From CAVZCK01 sp963773735 (GTDB taxonomy: Bacteria > Pseudomonadota > Alphaproteobacteria > Rhizobiales > Rhodomicrobiaceae): a stretch of DNA of 64,000 nucleotides. Of this stretch, positions 9,293 to 17,855 are shown in pieces. A program made the position numbers and the translations under genes. Positions within the stretch are counted from its first letter, which is position 1. Each line of letters starts with the position of its first letter. The notes under the pieces were generated by a model. It was given only the letters and a program-made list of their open reading frames with translations. It did no database searches and was not told the origin of the DNA. Where the stretch lies: assembly GCA_963773735.1 (NCBI GenBank), contig CAVZCK010000034.1, positions 124,001 to 188,000 of the forward strand, written 5' to 3'.

Positions 9293-9722
9293 CAGAGCTT
9301 CAAATCGTTTGCGCCTGCTTCAAGACGGGAGGACTGCCACTGTGCTGAAAGCTCCACCACCCGCTAAGGGGCGGATTTAGAAGGGATTAATCTGTTTAGC
9401 AAAATTCGAAGCCGAAGGGAAGTTTTTCGTGCTTTTAAAAGTTTTGTAAATTTTAAATATTAAATCGTTCATGATTTATTAATTGGTGCTTTAATTTTTA
9501 CACCAAAATGATATTGTCTTGATATAGGTCAATGACAGGACCTGAAACGATGAAACCGCTAGAAAACCGTTGGCCTATCAAAGAAGAAAAGAACGCTGAA
9601 TAACAATGGTTTACATAAATCGACTTGAGAAAGCCGCCGGTTCGGCGACGACGGAGCTGAAGTCCTTTAGTGAGGCCGGGTAGACGCACGATATACGCGC
9701 TGCTGCCCGGGAGGAGGACAGT
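9293..9722. other. AT-rich divergent intergenic region with an inverted repeat
   Basis: This is one of the most AT-rich stretches of the window (about 9380-9540). TTGGTG at 9483-9488 and CACCAA at 9501-9506 form an inverted repeat, and TTGA/TCAA arms lie close by. Promoters for the 524-residue gene (minus) and the 165-residue gene (plus) should be here. Two tiny plus-strand frames (17 codons from 9550, 25 codons from 9606) exist but have no convincing support. Confidence 0.4.
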
Positions 9723-10220
9723 ATGCGCGCCCATCGGATATTCGCAATGCTGGCCACGTTAGCGACGATCGGGTCATTTATCCTCGATCTGTGGCAGGTC
9801 GGTCATTGGGGTGGCCGCTCGGATCAAGCGCCAAGCACGGTGCGGCCGCAGACCGCAACACCGGAAATCAGGCGGCCCCCGATCGGAGAAGTGCCGGCGC
9901 CAGACACAGCCGGGTGTGATCTGACAATGTTTGCGGCTGCCATCGCAAAGCTGCGCAGGAAGAAAGCGCAAGCTGACGCGCCAGACGCGGACCGGTTTCT
10001 ACGGCTGGGAGAAGATCCGACGCATATCTATATCTTCGATCAGGTAACCGGGAAGCCCTATTGTGTACCGCGTTCGGAGCCGGTGACACAACTCGTCCTC
10101 GGGACCCCCGCTGACCGAAGTGAGAGCAATCGGCGTGAGGCGATCTTCTGGGCGGTTGTCGTGATCGTCCTGGCAAGCATCGGTCTGGTTGCGGTCCAGC
10201 TGGTTCGGGAGAGGCGATAG
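9723..10220 (+). CDS. Unrecognised membrane protein, 165 residues
   Basis: The ATG at 9723 has an excellent GGGAGGAGG site. Two hydrophobic segments flank a soluble loop: an N-terminal one (FAMLATLATIGSFILDLW) and a C-terminal one (AIFWAVVVIVLASIGLVAV) followed by a basic tail. The loop is proline-rich at first, then contains FDQVTGKPYCVPRSE. No family is recognised. The topology suggests a small bitopic or hairpin membrane protein with its loop in the periplasm. It is monocistronic, facing a convergent membrane-protein gene. Confidence 0.6.
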   Translation: MRAHRIFAMLATLATIGSFILDLWQVGHWGGRSDQAPSTVRPQTATPEIRRPPIGEVPAPDTAGCDLTMFAAAIAKLRRKKAQADAPDADRFLRLGEDPTHIYIFDQVTGKPYCVPRSEPVTQLVLGTPADRSESNRREAIFWAVVVIVLASIGLVAVQLVRERR

Positions 10221-10343
10221 ACGACGCGCCGGGTCGGATGGCACACGCCCCATGAGGCTTGCATCACGATGGCGCAGGTTCGCTGGCGATAGCGGCGGGC
10301 CTGCGCCTTATTTTCATCGGCAAGCGATCAACGCGGATCGCGG

Positions 10344-10994
10344 TCAAACCTTCTGCTCGGTCAGTTCGGTGAGAACCTCTTTGCCGGTAAGCCGGAACCG
10401 CATGCCCTTCGCGTCGGTCTTGACGATCTGGATGTCGCGCGGAAAGCGCATTTCCCGAACCACGCGTCTTAACAGCCGCGAGCTGACGCCGGCGTCCGGG
10501 GCAAAGCCGGTCTTGGCATCGAACTTGTCGAAGCCGACGAGCTCGTAGATGCCCGGCGCGATATAGGGCGGCGTCCCTTCGCTGTTCAACGTATCGGCAA
10601 AAATCTTGCTTTGCGCCGCGCCGACATTGCCCTCATAGAGCTCGCGCAGAAGAAAGGCCGTAATCGTGGCCTTGCCCATGGTGGCGCCCTTGCTCTTCAA
10701 CTCTTTTTCGTTTTCGGCAATGAGATCCTCGGCGGCGGTCCGATGCCCGAAACCGCTCAGCTGGATGATCGGATAAGCCGATGCCCATTCGCTGCGCTCG
10801 ACGGCCTTGCTCTTACGTCCGCCGTGCTCCAGGCCGCTGCTGAGCAGATTGTTGAGATCGCGTTCGGCCAGCGTGAGATAGGTCGCGATCTTTTCTTTCC
10901 GCTCATCGATGAACCATTCGACAATCAGAAAGGCGCCGATCAGCGCGAGCAGCAGCGGCACCAGCGTGGTCACGATATCGTCCTGGATGTCCAC
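10344..10994 (-). CDS. Unrecognised membrane-anchored protein, 216 residues
   Basis: An N-terminal membrane segment (TLVPLLLALIGAFLIVEWFI) is followed by a charged soluble domain (DERKEKIATYLTLAERDLNNL, then IIQLSGFGHRTAAEDLIAEN and IYELVGFDKFDAKTGFAPD). The start is a GTG at 10994. The C-terminal part, MRFPRDIQIVKTDAKGMRFR, looks like a compact fold with alternating strands, but I cannot name it. The 225-base gap upstream (10995-11219) holds no other gene that I can see. Confidence 0.6.
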   Translation of the reverse strand: MDIQDDIVTTLVPLLLALIGAFLIVEWFIDERKEKIATYLTLAERDLNNLLSSGLEHGGRKSKAVERSEWASAYPIIQLSGFGHRTAAEDLIAENEKELKSKGATMGKATITAFLLRELYEGNVGAAQSKIFADTLNSEGTPPYIAPGIYELVGFDKFDAKTGFAPDAGVSSRLLRRVVREMRFPRDIQIVKTDAKGMRFRLTGKEVLTELTEQKV

Positions 10995-11219
10995 CCGACT
11001 ATCCCATTGACTGAATGCTCACATGATGAATTCGTCGACGATCCCGCTGAAGTCATTTGTGAAGCGACTCTGACAACGTTAAGCGCTGGCAGAAAAAAAA
11101 TTCTTAAAGATTGGTAAATTTATTATGGGAAAGCCGGTCGTGCCGGCAACCGCAGCCGGCGACAGCGTGTCGCCACCCGGACCGAAAAACGTGTGCAAAA
11201 ACCCGCCGGTTGAAAACCT

Positions 11220-12275
11220 TCAGCGGGGGATCAGCACCCAATAATCGAAGTCGAGGATCACACCATCCTCAGGCGTGTTCTCATCCGCCATCAGCGGGAA
11301 GCCGTCGGCCACGCGGTTCTTCAGACCGATAGTCCGGATGCGCAGCGCGCCGAGATCATCACGGTCCGGCAGTTGCGCTTTTTCCAGAACCCCACTCCAG
11401 GCGTAGACTGTATCCCCGGCGAAGGCCGGTGCCACGTGACGCCCGCCATTGATCGCGGCGATGTGGAATGCGTTGGCCAGTCCATTGAAGCTGAGCGCCC
11501 GCACCAGTGAAATGACATGACCGCCATAGACCAGGCGGCGGCCGAAGCGCCCCGATCCCTCGCTATGCAGGTTGAAGTGGACCCGGGCCGTGTTCTGGTA
11601 GAGCCTTGTTGCGAGCTGATGCTCGGCTTCCTCGATGGTCATGCCGTCAATATGGTCGATGCGCTCGCCAACCTTATAGTCGCCCCAGCGCGCGGCGCTC
11701 CCCGCAAGCGAGAGATTATAAGCGGCGGTGTTGAGCGTCGGCACCGCGCCTCCCAAGGCCGCCGTGTCGACCCGCGTGGACAGCTCCGGCACCTGGCTCG
11801 GCGGGGCCGCAGCGGCTTCGTCGCGCTTTCTGACCATCACCCAGCGCACATAATCGAGGATCGTGCCGCCATGCTGGTTACGGCCGGTCGAGCGCACATA
11901 GACGACACCGGTCTTGCGGTTGGAATTCTCGCGCAGGCCGATGATTTTCGACGACGCTGTCAATGTGTCGCCCGGAAAGACCGGCTTCAGGAACCGGCAA
12001 TCCGCATAGCCGAGATTGGCGACGGCGTTGAGCGAAATATCCGGGACGGTCTTGCCGAAAACCGTGTGGAAGACGAGAAGGTCGTCGAGCGGCGCCCGTT
12101 GATATCCGATCGACCTGGCGAACGCATCGGATGACTGAACGGCGAACCGGCTTCCATAGAGCGCCAGGTAAAGCGCCGCGTCCCCCGTCGTCAGCGTTCG
12201 CGGCGTGGCATGGTCGATGACCTGCCCCACGCTGAAATCTTCAAAGAAATTGCCCGCTGTCGTCTTTGCGCCCAT
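11220..12275 (-). CDS. mch: Mesaconyl-CoA hydratase (2-methylfumaryl-CoA hydratase), MaoC-like
   Basis: A 351-residue double hot-dog (MaoC-type) dehydratase. It interconverts mesaconyl-C1-CoA and beta-methylmalyl-CoA in the ethylmalonyl-CoA pathway, which assimilates acetyl-CoA in bacteria lacking isocitrate lyase. It begins GNFFEDFSVGQVIDHATPRT, has two hydratase repeats (second near YKVGERIDHIDGMTIEEAEH), and contains RLVYGGHVISLVRALSFNGL. Its length and N-terminal text fit this specialised family rather than a generic MaoC protein. The ATG at 12275 is chosen from the conserved N-terminus; longer in-frame upstream codons are probably not translated. No other pathway gene is adjacent. Confidence 0.88.
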   Translation of the reverse strand: MGAKTTAGNFFEDFSVGQVIDHATPRTLTTGDAALYLALYGSRFAVQSSDAFARSIGYQRAPLDDLLVFHTVFGKTVPDISLNAVANLGYADCRFLKPVFPGDTLTASSKIIGLRENSNRKTGVVYVRSTGRNQHGGTILDYVRWVMVRKRDEAAAAPPSQVPELSTRVDTAALGGAVPTLNTAAYNLSLAGSAARWGDYKVGERIDHIDGMTIEEAEHQLATRLYQNTARVHFNLHSEGSGRFGRRLVYGGHVISLVRALSFNGLANAFHIAAINGGRHVAPAFAGDTVYAWSGVLEKAQLPDRDDLGALRIRTIGLKNRVADGFPLMADENTPEDGVILDFDYWVLIPR

Positions 12276-12475
12276 GGCTTTCTCGCTCCAGCCCATCCAA
12301 GCATGAATATCACAACGGCTGACCGCATTTGCGGGAAAAGGCCGAGAACGTCGGCGAGCAGACGCCGGCCGCCTTCTCCGCCTGGCTGGTGGCGTGCCCC
12401 GGCGGGTTCGGCTATTCATTGCCTGATCGGCATAACATTGGCGGACCATCGTACAAGCGTCTTCGTTGGGTTTGG

Positions 12476-13192
12476 ATGTCTGCAAGGATCGTCTGGGGCG
12501 TATCGACCCGGTTGGCATTGGTCTTGGCTTGCGCGTATCTCGTAATCCGATTCCTCTATCCGTGGTTCGAGCCTGCTGCCTTTCTCTACGCAGTGCGCGG
12601 GGTCGATGTCTCACGCCATCAGGGCGTCATCGACTGGGACCGGCTGAGGTCGGACGGCGTCGAATTCGCCTATATCAAGGCCACTGAAGGCGAAAACTTC
12701 AACGATCCGCGCTTTTCGCGAAACTGGTATGCGGCGCAGCAGGCGGGGCTGCTGCGCGGCGCCTATCATTTCTTCACGCTGTGCCGGCCGGGCAAAGCTC
12801 AGGCCGAGAATTTCATCCGCGTCGTGCCGAAAGACCCCGATGCGCTGGTCCCGGCGGTCGACGCGGAGCATATGGGACCGTGCCGCGACTCGCCCGCGGT
12901 CCGGGACGTTGCGGCCGAACTGGAAGCCTTCCTCGCTGCGGTTGCAGCGCATTTCGGCAAGCGCCCGATCATCTATACGACGGCCCAGTTTCATGATGCT
13001 TATCTCGCCGGAAAGTTCGCGAAGGACCGCTTCTGGATTCGCAGTCTCGTGCTGCCGCCGCGCGTCCGTAAGGACCAATGGGTATTTTGGCAATATCACA
13101 ATCGGGGGCGGCGCGACGGCATTGACGGGCCGGCGGACCTGAATGTCTTTCGGGGGACGCGCGCCGAATTAAACGCGTTGCGTATGCGCTGA
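12476..13192 (+). CDS. GH25 family lysozyme, membrane-anchored or secreted
   Basis: A second GH25 muramidase, about 238 residues from the ATG at 12476. An N-terminal hydrophobic segment (LALVLACAYLVIRFLYPWF) probably acts as an uncleaved anchor or signal. The catalytic domain shows GVDVSRHQGVIDWDRL, FAYIKATEGENFNDP, GAYHFFT, the acidic site VPAVDAEHMG, IIYTTAQF and VFWQYHNRG. No strong ribosome binding site is visible, so the exact start is uncertain. It is convergent with ldtP, with a terminator between them. Compared with the lysozyme at 5-6 kb it has core-like GC and no frameshift. Such enzymes are often chromosomal in this order and likely act in wall turnover. Confidence 0.88.
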   Translation: MSARIVWGVSTRLALVLACAYLVIRFLYPWFEPAAFLYAVRGVDVSRHQGVIDWDRLRSDGVEFAYIKATEGENFNDPRFSRNWYAAQQAGLLRGAYHFFTLCRPGKAQAENFIRVVPKDPDALVPAVDAEHMGPCRDSPAVRDVAAELEAFLAAVAAHFGKRPIIYTTAQFHDAYLAGKFAKDRFWIRSLVLPPRVRKDQWVFWQYHNRGRRDGIDGPADLNVFRGTRAELNALRMR

Positions 13193-13231
13193 TGGCCGCT
13201 CCGCCAGCTGAAGCGCGCCATCCTCGGAGCA

Positions 13232-13264
13232 TGCAAAAACAAAACGGGCGCAATCGCTGCGCCC
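13232..13264 (-). terminator. Rho-independent terminator of ldtP
   Basis: GGGCGCA (13246-13252) and TGCGCCC (13258-13264) form a perfect 7-base stem with a 5-base loop. Read on the minus strand the stem is followed by GTTTTGTTTTTG, and it lies just after the ldtP stop codon. Confidence 0.8.
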
Positions 13265-13291
13265 GCCCATGCAAAGAGTGAGAAACCCGTC

Positions 13292-14590
13292 TTAGTAAGC
13301 CGTCGCCGTTACGCCGACGCCGTCGCGATTGTAAAGGTCGCGGCGGAAATGGGCGGCGCCATCAGGCGTTGCCCAGGCGGTCACATAGGCGAAGTAGAGC
13401 TTGATCTTGGCCTTAACCTGAACATTCAGCGTTTCGCCGCTCTGCTTCATCGCGTTCACGCGCGGCAAGTCCCAGCCGTTGTCGCGAAGAATCCAGGCGG
13501 CAAGCTGCGGGACGTTCTGGACACGGACACAGCCAGAACTTTCGGCGCGGAAATTGCGGGCGAAGATGCTCTTGGACGGCGTGTCGTGCATATAGACGGA
13601 ATAGGGGTTGAAGAAGTTGATCTTCAGGAAGCCGAGCGGATTATCCTCACCCGGCTTTTGCGCGAAGAACAGATTGTTCGCGCTCGGGCTCGACCAATCG
13701 ATCGATTTCGGATCGAGGGGCCGGCCTTTCTGATAGGCCGTGTAGTCGGTATAGACATCGATGCCATATTGCTTGAGGACTTCGTAGCCCTTGGCGCCCC
13801 GAGCCTTCGGCAGAAGATCCTCATGGATCACGGTCGGCGGCAGGATCCATTCTTTGTTGAAGTTGATCTCGTGAATCGACGACTGCAGGATCGGCGTCGG
13901 CCGATCGACCTTGCCGACCACGCCGGCATGGCGCGAGACGACCTGATCGTCCTCGACGGCCTCGATCTGCGCCGCAGGAATGTTCACCAGAATGTAACGG
14001 CCCTTTGCCGGAGCGGCGAGTGACTGAATTCTCGTTAGATTGGTGCGAAGCTGGCGAAGCCGCGAGCTTGCGGGCACGTCGAGCGCCATGATCGTCGCCT
14101 TGTCGACCACGCCGGTCGGCGGCAGTCCGTTCCTTTGTTGAGCGGCCTTCACGGCTTTCTCGACATAAGAATCGAAGGTCTGCTCATAGCCGGCATCGTT
14201 GGTCAAGTCGCCCTCTGCCATCAGCCGACGACGCAGAGCAACGACCGCCGGATGGGTCTTGCCGACCCGAAGCTCGACAAGCGGCAGCTGATCCCAGCCG
14301 CCATGCGCGACGATTTCGGCGTAGCGCTTGATCGCGGCCTTCATGGTCTCGATGTTGGTCGGAGAAATCGTCGGATAGCCGCGCGCGGGCTGCGTCTCCC
14401 ACTGGCGCGCAAAAGACCGGTCAAAACCCGGATCCCAGGTGTCCCCCTTGTCAAATTTCATCCAATCGTCGATCGCCGCGACGGTCTGCGCTTGCGTTGG
14501 CGCCGCGATCAGCATCCCGCTAACCGAAACCGCAGTCGCTACAACGACCGCGCGAACAGAAAGGCCTCCGGATCTACGCGCTACAGTCAC
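13292..14590 (-). CDS. ldtP: L,D-transpeptidase with peptidoglycan-binding domain (LdtP)
   Basis: A periplasmic enzyme forming 3-3 peptidoglycan crosslinks or attaching proteins to the wall. From the GTG at 14590 (AGGGGAG just upstream) the protein has 432 residues. It starts with a signal peptide (about residues 1-35, ending APTQAQ), followed by a YcbB-like scaffold with a peptidoglycan-binding-like segment (HPAVVALRRRLMAEGDL, then NGLPPTGVVDKATIMALDV), and a YkuD catalytic domain with YMHDTPSKSIFARNFRAESS and the nucleophile in SGCVRV (Cys about 354). The frame stays open upstream to 14701, but that extension disrupts the signal peptide. It is followed by a terminator. The upstream neighbour is the MarR regulator LdtR, which is known to control the homologous gene in Liberibacter and Sinorhizobium. 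Confidence 0.9.
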   Translation of the reverse strand: MTVARRSGGLSVRAVVVATAVSVSGMLIAAPTQAQTVAAIDDWMKFDKGDTWDPGFDRSFARQWETQPARGYPTISPTNIETMKAAIKRYAEIVAHGGWDQLPLVELRVGKTHPAVVALRRRLMAEGDLTNDAGYEQTFDSYVEKAVKAAQQRNGLPPTGVVDKATIMALDVPASSRLRQLRTNLTRIQSLAAPAKGRYILVNIPAAQIEAVEDDQVVSRHAGVVGKVDRPTPILQSSIHEINFNKEWILPPTVIHEDLLPKARGAKGYEVLKQYGIDVYTDYTAYQKGRPLDPKSIDWSSPSANNLFFAQKPGEDNPLGFLKINFFNPYSVYMHDTPSKSIFARNFRAESSGCVRVQNVPQLAAWILRDNGWDLPRVNAMKQSGETLNVQVKAKIKLYFAYVTAWATPDGAAHFRRDLYNRDGVGVTATAY

Positions 14591-14748
14591 CTTTCGCACT
14601 CCCCTCTGCTTTTTGCCTAGCCGCACCGACAACCCCCACATCGTCAAAAGTTCCGCCAATAAGATGGCGAAAAACCAAGCCACGTTGCGGTTTTGCACCA
14701 CTATGCGCGGTCATCTGTTAATCGACCCGAGATCGGTCGGCAATTCAC

Positions 14749-14764
14749 AAGGGTTTGTACCCTT
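14749..14764. promoter_or_regulatory. Perfect inverted repeat upstream of ldtP
   Basis: AAGGGT and ACCCTT arms with a 4-base spacer, about 160 bases upstream of the ldtP start in the 420-base gap before ldtR. It could be an operator or part of a leader. The rest of 14591-15010 shows nothing else I can support. Confidence 0.3.
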
Positions 14765-15010
14765 AGCACCGAGCCGACCAAATACCATTCGCCAATCCGC
14801 ACGAGCGAATCCGCGCCGCATACATCAGCTCTCAGCATATGGTTAACAAAGTGTGGGAAAACGCGGATTAAATCAAGCCTTGAGCCAACCGCAACAAACT
14901 CTGTCGAGTGTCGTTGAATTCGGGCAACGATTCGCCTCGATTGATAACGGACGAGGCACAGGATTAGCCACGGGGCGGGCGTTTGAGGGCAGGTATCCGC
15001 GTCTTCCTTT

Positions 15011-15520
15011 TCATAAACGGTAGCGGATCTGATCACCCCAGAAACGCTCGAGGCGGGACAGGCCCTGATTGAGCGTCTTGAAGTCGGCGACGGAAAGCCC
15101 GGCGACCTTCTCCAGCATCGTGAGCTGCCGCTCGAAGAGGCCGTTGACGACGGTGTAGACTTCTTTCCCCTTCTGCGTCAGGCGGACACGGACCGAGCGC
15201 CGGTCCGTTTTGGAGCGCTGATGATGGACATAGCCGGCGTCGACGAGTTTTTTCAGATTATAAGAGACGTTCGAGCCGAGATAATAGCCCCGTGTCCGGA
15301 TTTCGCCGGCCGTCAGCTCGCAGTCGCCGATATTATAGAGCAGCAACGCCTGGACGCCGTTCACATCGGTGCGGCCGACACGCTCGAATTCGTTCTTGAC
15401 GACGTCGAGAAGCAGCCGGTGAAGGCGCTCGATGATTTTCAGCGTCAGAAGATATTGCGTCATGAGCGGACGGTCGTCGGAAGCCGACTCTGCCCGCGTG
15501 TAGTCCAAAGCCACGCTCAT
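15011..15520 (-). CDS. ldtR: MarR family transcriptional regulator LdtR
   Basis: A 169-residue winged-helix regulator. The order is a dimerisation helix (LLTLKIIERLHRLLLDVVKN), the HTH region (LYNIGDCELTAGEIRTRGYY, then LGSNVSYNLKKLVDAGYV), the wing (HHQRSKTDRRSVRVRLTQKG) and a C-terminal dimer helix. RGYYLGSNVSYNLKKLV is characteristic of the LdtR group that controls L,D-transpeptidase genes and osmotic tolerance in Hyphomicrobiales. The ATG at 15520 has GAGAGG six bases upstream. It lies immediately upstream of ldtP on the same strand. Palindromes just upstream suggest autoregulation. Confidence 0.88.
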   Translation of the reverse strand: MSVALDYTRAESASDDRPLMTQYLLTLKIIERLHRLLLDVVKNEFERVGRTDVNGVQALLLYNIGDCELTAGEIRTRGYYLGSNVSYNLKKLVDAGYVHHQRSKTDRRSVRVRLTQKGKEVYTVVNGLFERQLTMLEKVAGLSVADFKTLNQGLSRLERFWGDQIRYRL

Positions 15521-15570
15521 TGCACGCCTCTCAAGGGTTGATCATGTAGCTTGATCACTACCTTAGCGTG

Positions 15571-15603
15571 CAATTTGCTAAATTGAGCTTAATTATACAA
15601 GCT
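15571..15603. promoter_or_regulatory. Two adjacent palindromes upstream of ldtR, candidate operators
   Basis: CAATTT-gct-AAATTG (15571-15585) is a perfect 6-base inverted repeat. It is followed directly by AGCTT (15586-15590) and AAGCT (15599-15603). The site is about 50 bases from the ldtR start in AT-rich promoter-like DNA, as expected for MarR-family operators. TTGATCA also occurs twice at 15538-15557. Confidence 0.5.
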
Positions 15604-15634
15604 AAAATTGTAGCCGCGGACGCGATCTACACCT

Positions 15635-16534
15635 TTAGGATGTCGCGCTTTCGCCGCGAAGAAATTTAATGATCCCCGAAAAATCGGTCATCGCCCCGCC
15701 CCGTGCCGCGAACAGGCTGTAAAGCTGTGCCGCTTCCGCCCCGAGAGGGGTCGCCGCGCCGCTGCTCTGGGCCGCGTCCTGGGAAAGCCGCAGATCCTTG
15801 AGCATCATCGCGGCGGTAAAGCCGGCGGCATAGTCGCGATTGGCCGGCGATGTCGGCACGGGACCGGGCACGGGACAATAGGTCGTAAGCGACCAGCATT
15901 GACCGGACGCTTTTGAGGCAATGTCGAACAATTTCTGCTTGTCGAGCCCCAATCTCTCGGCGAGCACGAACGCCTCGCAGACTGCGATCATCGAAACGCC
16001 GAGGATCATGTTGTTGCAGATTTTCGCCGCCTGACCGTTGCCGGGTCCGCCGGCATGAACGACCGCCTTCCCCATGGTTTTGAGGATCGGCTCGGCGCGG
16101 GCGAAGGCGGCCTCGCTGCCGCCGACCATGAATGTGAGCGTTGCCGCTTCCGCGCCGCCGACGCCGCCCGACACCGGCGCATCGACCATGGCCATTGCCG
16201 CCGTTTCCGCCTCCGCCGCAACGGCACGTGCCGTGGCGACATCGATCGTCGAGCAGTCCATGAACAGCGTTCCGGGCGCGGCTGCTGCCAGGATGCCGTC
16301 CGGGCCCAGATAAACGGCGCGGACTTCTGCGCCAGCCGGCAGCATGGTTACGACCGCTTCGGCACCGGCAACTGCGTCGCGCAGACTGCCGGCCTGTTCG
16401 GCCCCGGCGCCGACCGCGCGTGCAACGCCTTCCGGCGCAACGTCGTAGACCTTCAGCCGATAGCCGGCCTTGAGGAGATTGACCGCCATCGGCGTTCCCA
16501 TTTTGCCGAGGCCAATAAATCCGATCGGTGTCAT
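15635..16534 (-). CDS. mmsB: 3-hydroxyisobutyrate dehydrogenase
   Basis: This oxidises 3-hydroxyisobutyrate to methylmalonate semialdehyde with NAD in valine degradation. The 299-residue protein has the N-terminal Rossmann motif IGFIGLGKMGTPMA, the substrate-binding segment VDAPVSGGVGGAEAATL, and the catalytic-Lys region GPGNGQAAKICNNMILG; the C-terminal helical domain includes DYAAGFTAAMMLKDL. The ATG at 16534 has a GGAGGAG site. The upstream gene, 64 bases away on the same strand, makes its substrate, so the two form an operon. Confidence 0.93.
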   Translation of the reverse strand: MTPIGFIGLGKMGTPMAVNLLKAGYRLKVYDVAPEGVARAVGAGAEQAGSLRDAVAGAEAVVTMLPAGAEVRAVYLGPDGILAAAAPGTLFMDCSTIDVATARAVAAEAETAAMAMVDAPVSGGVGGAEAATLTFMVGGSEAAFARAEPILKTMGKAVVHAGGPGNGQAAKICNNMILGVSMIAVCEAFVLAERLGLDKQKLFDIASKASGQCWSLTTYCPVPGPVPTSPANRDYAAGFTAAMMLKDLRLSQDAAQSSGAATPLGAEAAQLYSLFAARGGAMTDFSGIIKFLRGESATS

Positions 16535-16598
16535 GACGTTTGTCTCCTCCGCCGTATTCACCGCGCCCCATGGCTTGTTTTCGCCGGGCGCCGCGCGT

Positions 16599-17684
16599 TC
16601 AGTCTATCAGCGTCCAGCGGTCTTTGAGATCGATTTCCTTCTCGCCCAGCGGCGCGAAACAGGCATCGACCATGGCGTCGGTGACCTCCTCCAGCGTTGC
16701 GGGCTGCCATTTGGGCGAGCGGTCGCGATCGATGAGCAGCGCGCGCACGCCCTCGCGCAGATCGGGTCGTTTCATCAGCCGGCAAACAATGCGGAATTCG
16801 ACCTGCAATTCATCCTTGAGCGAAGCTCTATGGCGCCCCTCGCGAATTTGCCGGAACGCAACTTTCAGACTGAGCGGCGCGCGCTGGCGCAGGATCGCCG
16901 CGGTTTCCTTCGCCCAAACGGCGTGCGCACCTGCCTCGTCTTCGAGCCGCGCCAGAATCGCCTCGACGCTATCGGCGGAAAAAATCCTGTCGATCGCCGG
17001 GCGCAAGGCCGCGAGTTCGCCTTCGCCGGGATCGCGGTGGAGTGCGGCAAGCACCGGGTCGATCGGGTCGCCTTCGATCATGGCGTGGCGGATCGTGTCG
17101 AAGTCGGCGGCGTCGATGCAATGCGTTGCGAAGCCGAGATGATAGGCATCGGAAGGCCCGATGCTGTGGCCGGTCAGGCCGAGATAAAGCCCCGTCTCGC
17201 CGGGGAAGCGCGATAGAAAGTAGCCGCCGCCGATATCGGGAAAAAGCCCGATGCCCGTCTCAGGCATGGCAAACTGTAAATTCTCACCGGCGATGCGATG
17301 GGTCCCAAACATCGAAATTCCGATGCCGCCGCCCATGACAATGCCATTGACCAGCGACACATTGGGCTTGGTGAAGCGGTCAAGCGTCCAATTGTGCTGA
17401 TACTCGTCGCGAAAGAACTGGGTGACGGCGTCGAAGTCGGTATCGATGGCGGCAGCGGCTGCCCGAATATCGCCGCCGCCGCAAAATGCGCGGCCGGGCA
17501 CGGCGTCGAGCACGATGCCATAGATGCGGGCGGTGGAGGCCCATTTCAGATACCGCTCCTCCAGGGTGTTAATCATCTCCCGCGTCAGCGCGTTGAGCGC
17601 CTTCGGCCGGTTGAGAGTCAGAAATCCCGCGCGGCCTTCCTCACGAACGATGAGGTCGTCTGCAGACGTTGAGGGTTCGGACAT
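16599..17684 (-). CDS. 3-hydroxyisobutyryl-CoA hydrolase (crotonase superfamily)
   Basis: This hydrolyses 3-hydroxyisobutyryl-CoA to free 3-hydroxyisobutyrate in valine degradation. The 361-residue length and C-terminal region (SLKVAFRQIREGRHRASLKD, then RDRSPKWQPATLEEVTDAMV) distinguish it from ordinary enoyl-CoA hydratases. Crotonase motifs are AFCGGGDIRAAAAA (oxyanion hole), NGIVMGGGIGISMFGTHRIA, and MPETGIGLFPDIGGGYFLSR with the catalytic Glu and Asp. The ATG at 17684 has AGGAG five bases upstream. The downstream mmsB uses its product. Confidence 0.93.
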   Translation of the reverse strand: MSEPSTSADDLIVREEGRAGFLTLNRPKALNALTREMINTLEERYLKWASTARIYGIVLDAVPGRAFCGGGDIRAAAAAIDTDFDAVTQFFRDEYQHNWTLDRFTKPNVSLVNGIVMGGGIGISMFGTHRIAGENLQFAMPETGIGLFPDIGGGYFLSRFPGETGLYLGLTGHSIGPSDAYHLGFATHCIDAADFDTIRHAMIEGDPIDPVLAALHRDPGEGELAALRPAIDRIFSADSVEAILARLEDEAGAHAVWAKETAAILRQRAPLSLKVAFRQIREGRHRASLKDELQVEFRIVCRLMKRPDLREGVRALLIDRDRSPKWQPATLEEVTDAMVDACFAPLGEKEIDLKDRWTLID

Positions 17685-17855
17685 TTGATCTCCTGACGGC
17701 AGTTGCGGGATTTCAGAAGCGGATTGCGGTCAAAGCGGTGCGCGCTTGAACCGCGGGCGGCAGGCTACACTTGCGCGAAGCCGCGGAACAAGTGAAACGA
17801 TCGGCTGAATCGTGTGTTTATCGGGCGTGAATTTGCCGAGCAGGGGACATTGTCG

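Noticed and set aside
9550..9683. Two tiny plus-strand peptides (17 and 25 codons) as precursor peptides for the radical SAM enzyme
   Set aside because: They are on the opposite strand and 2 kb away, lack good ribosome binding sites, and have no repeated or Cys-rich core.
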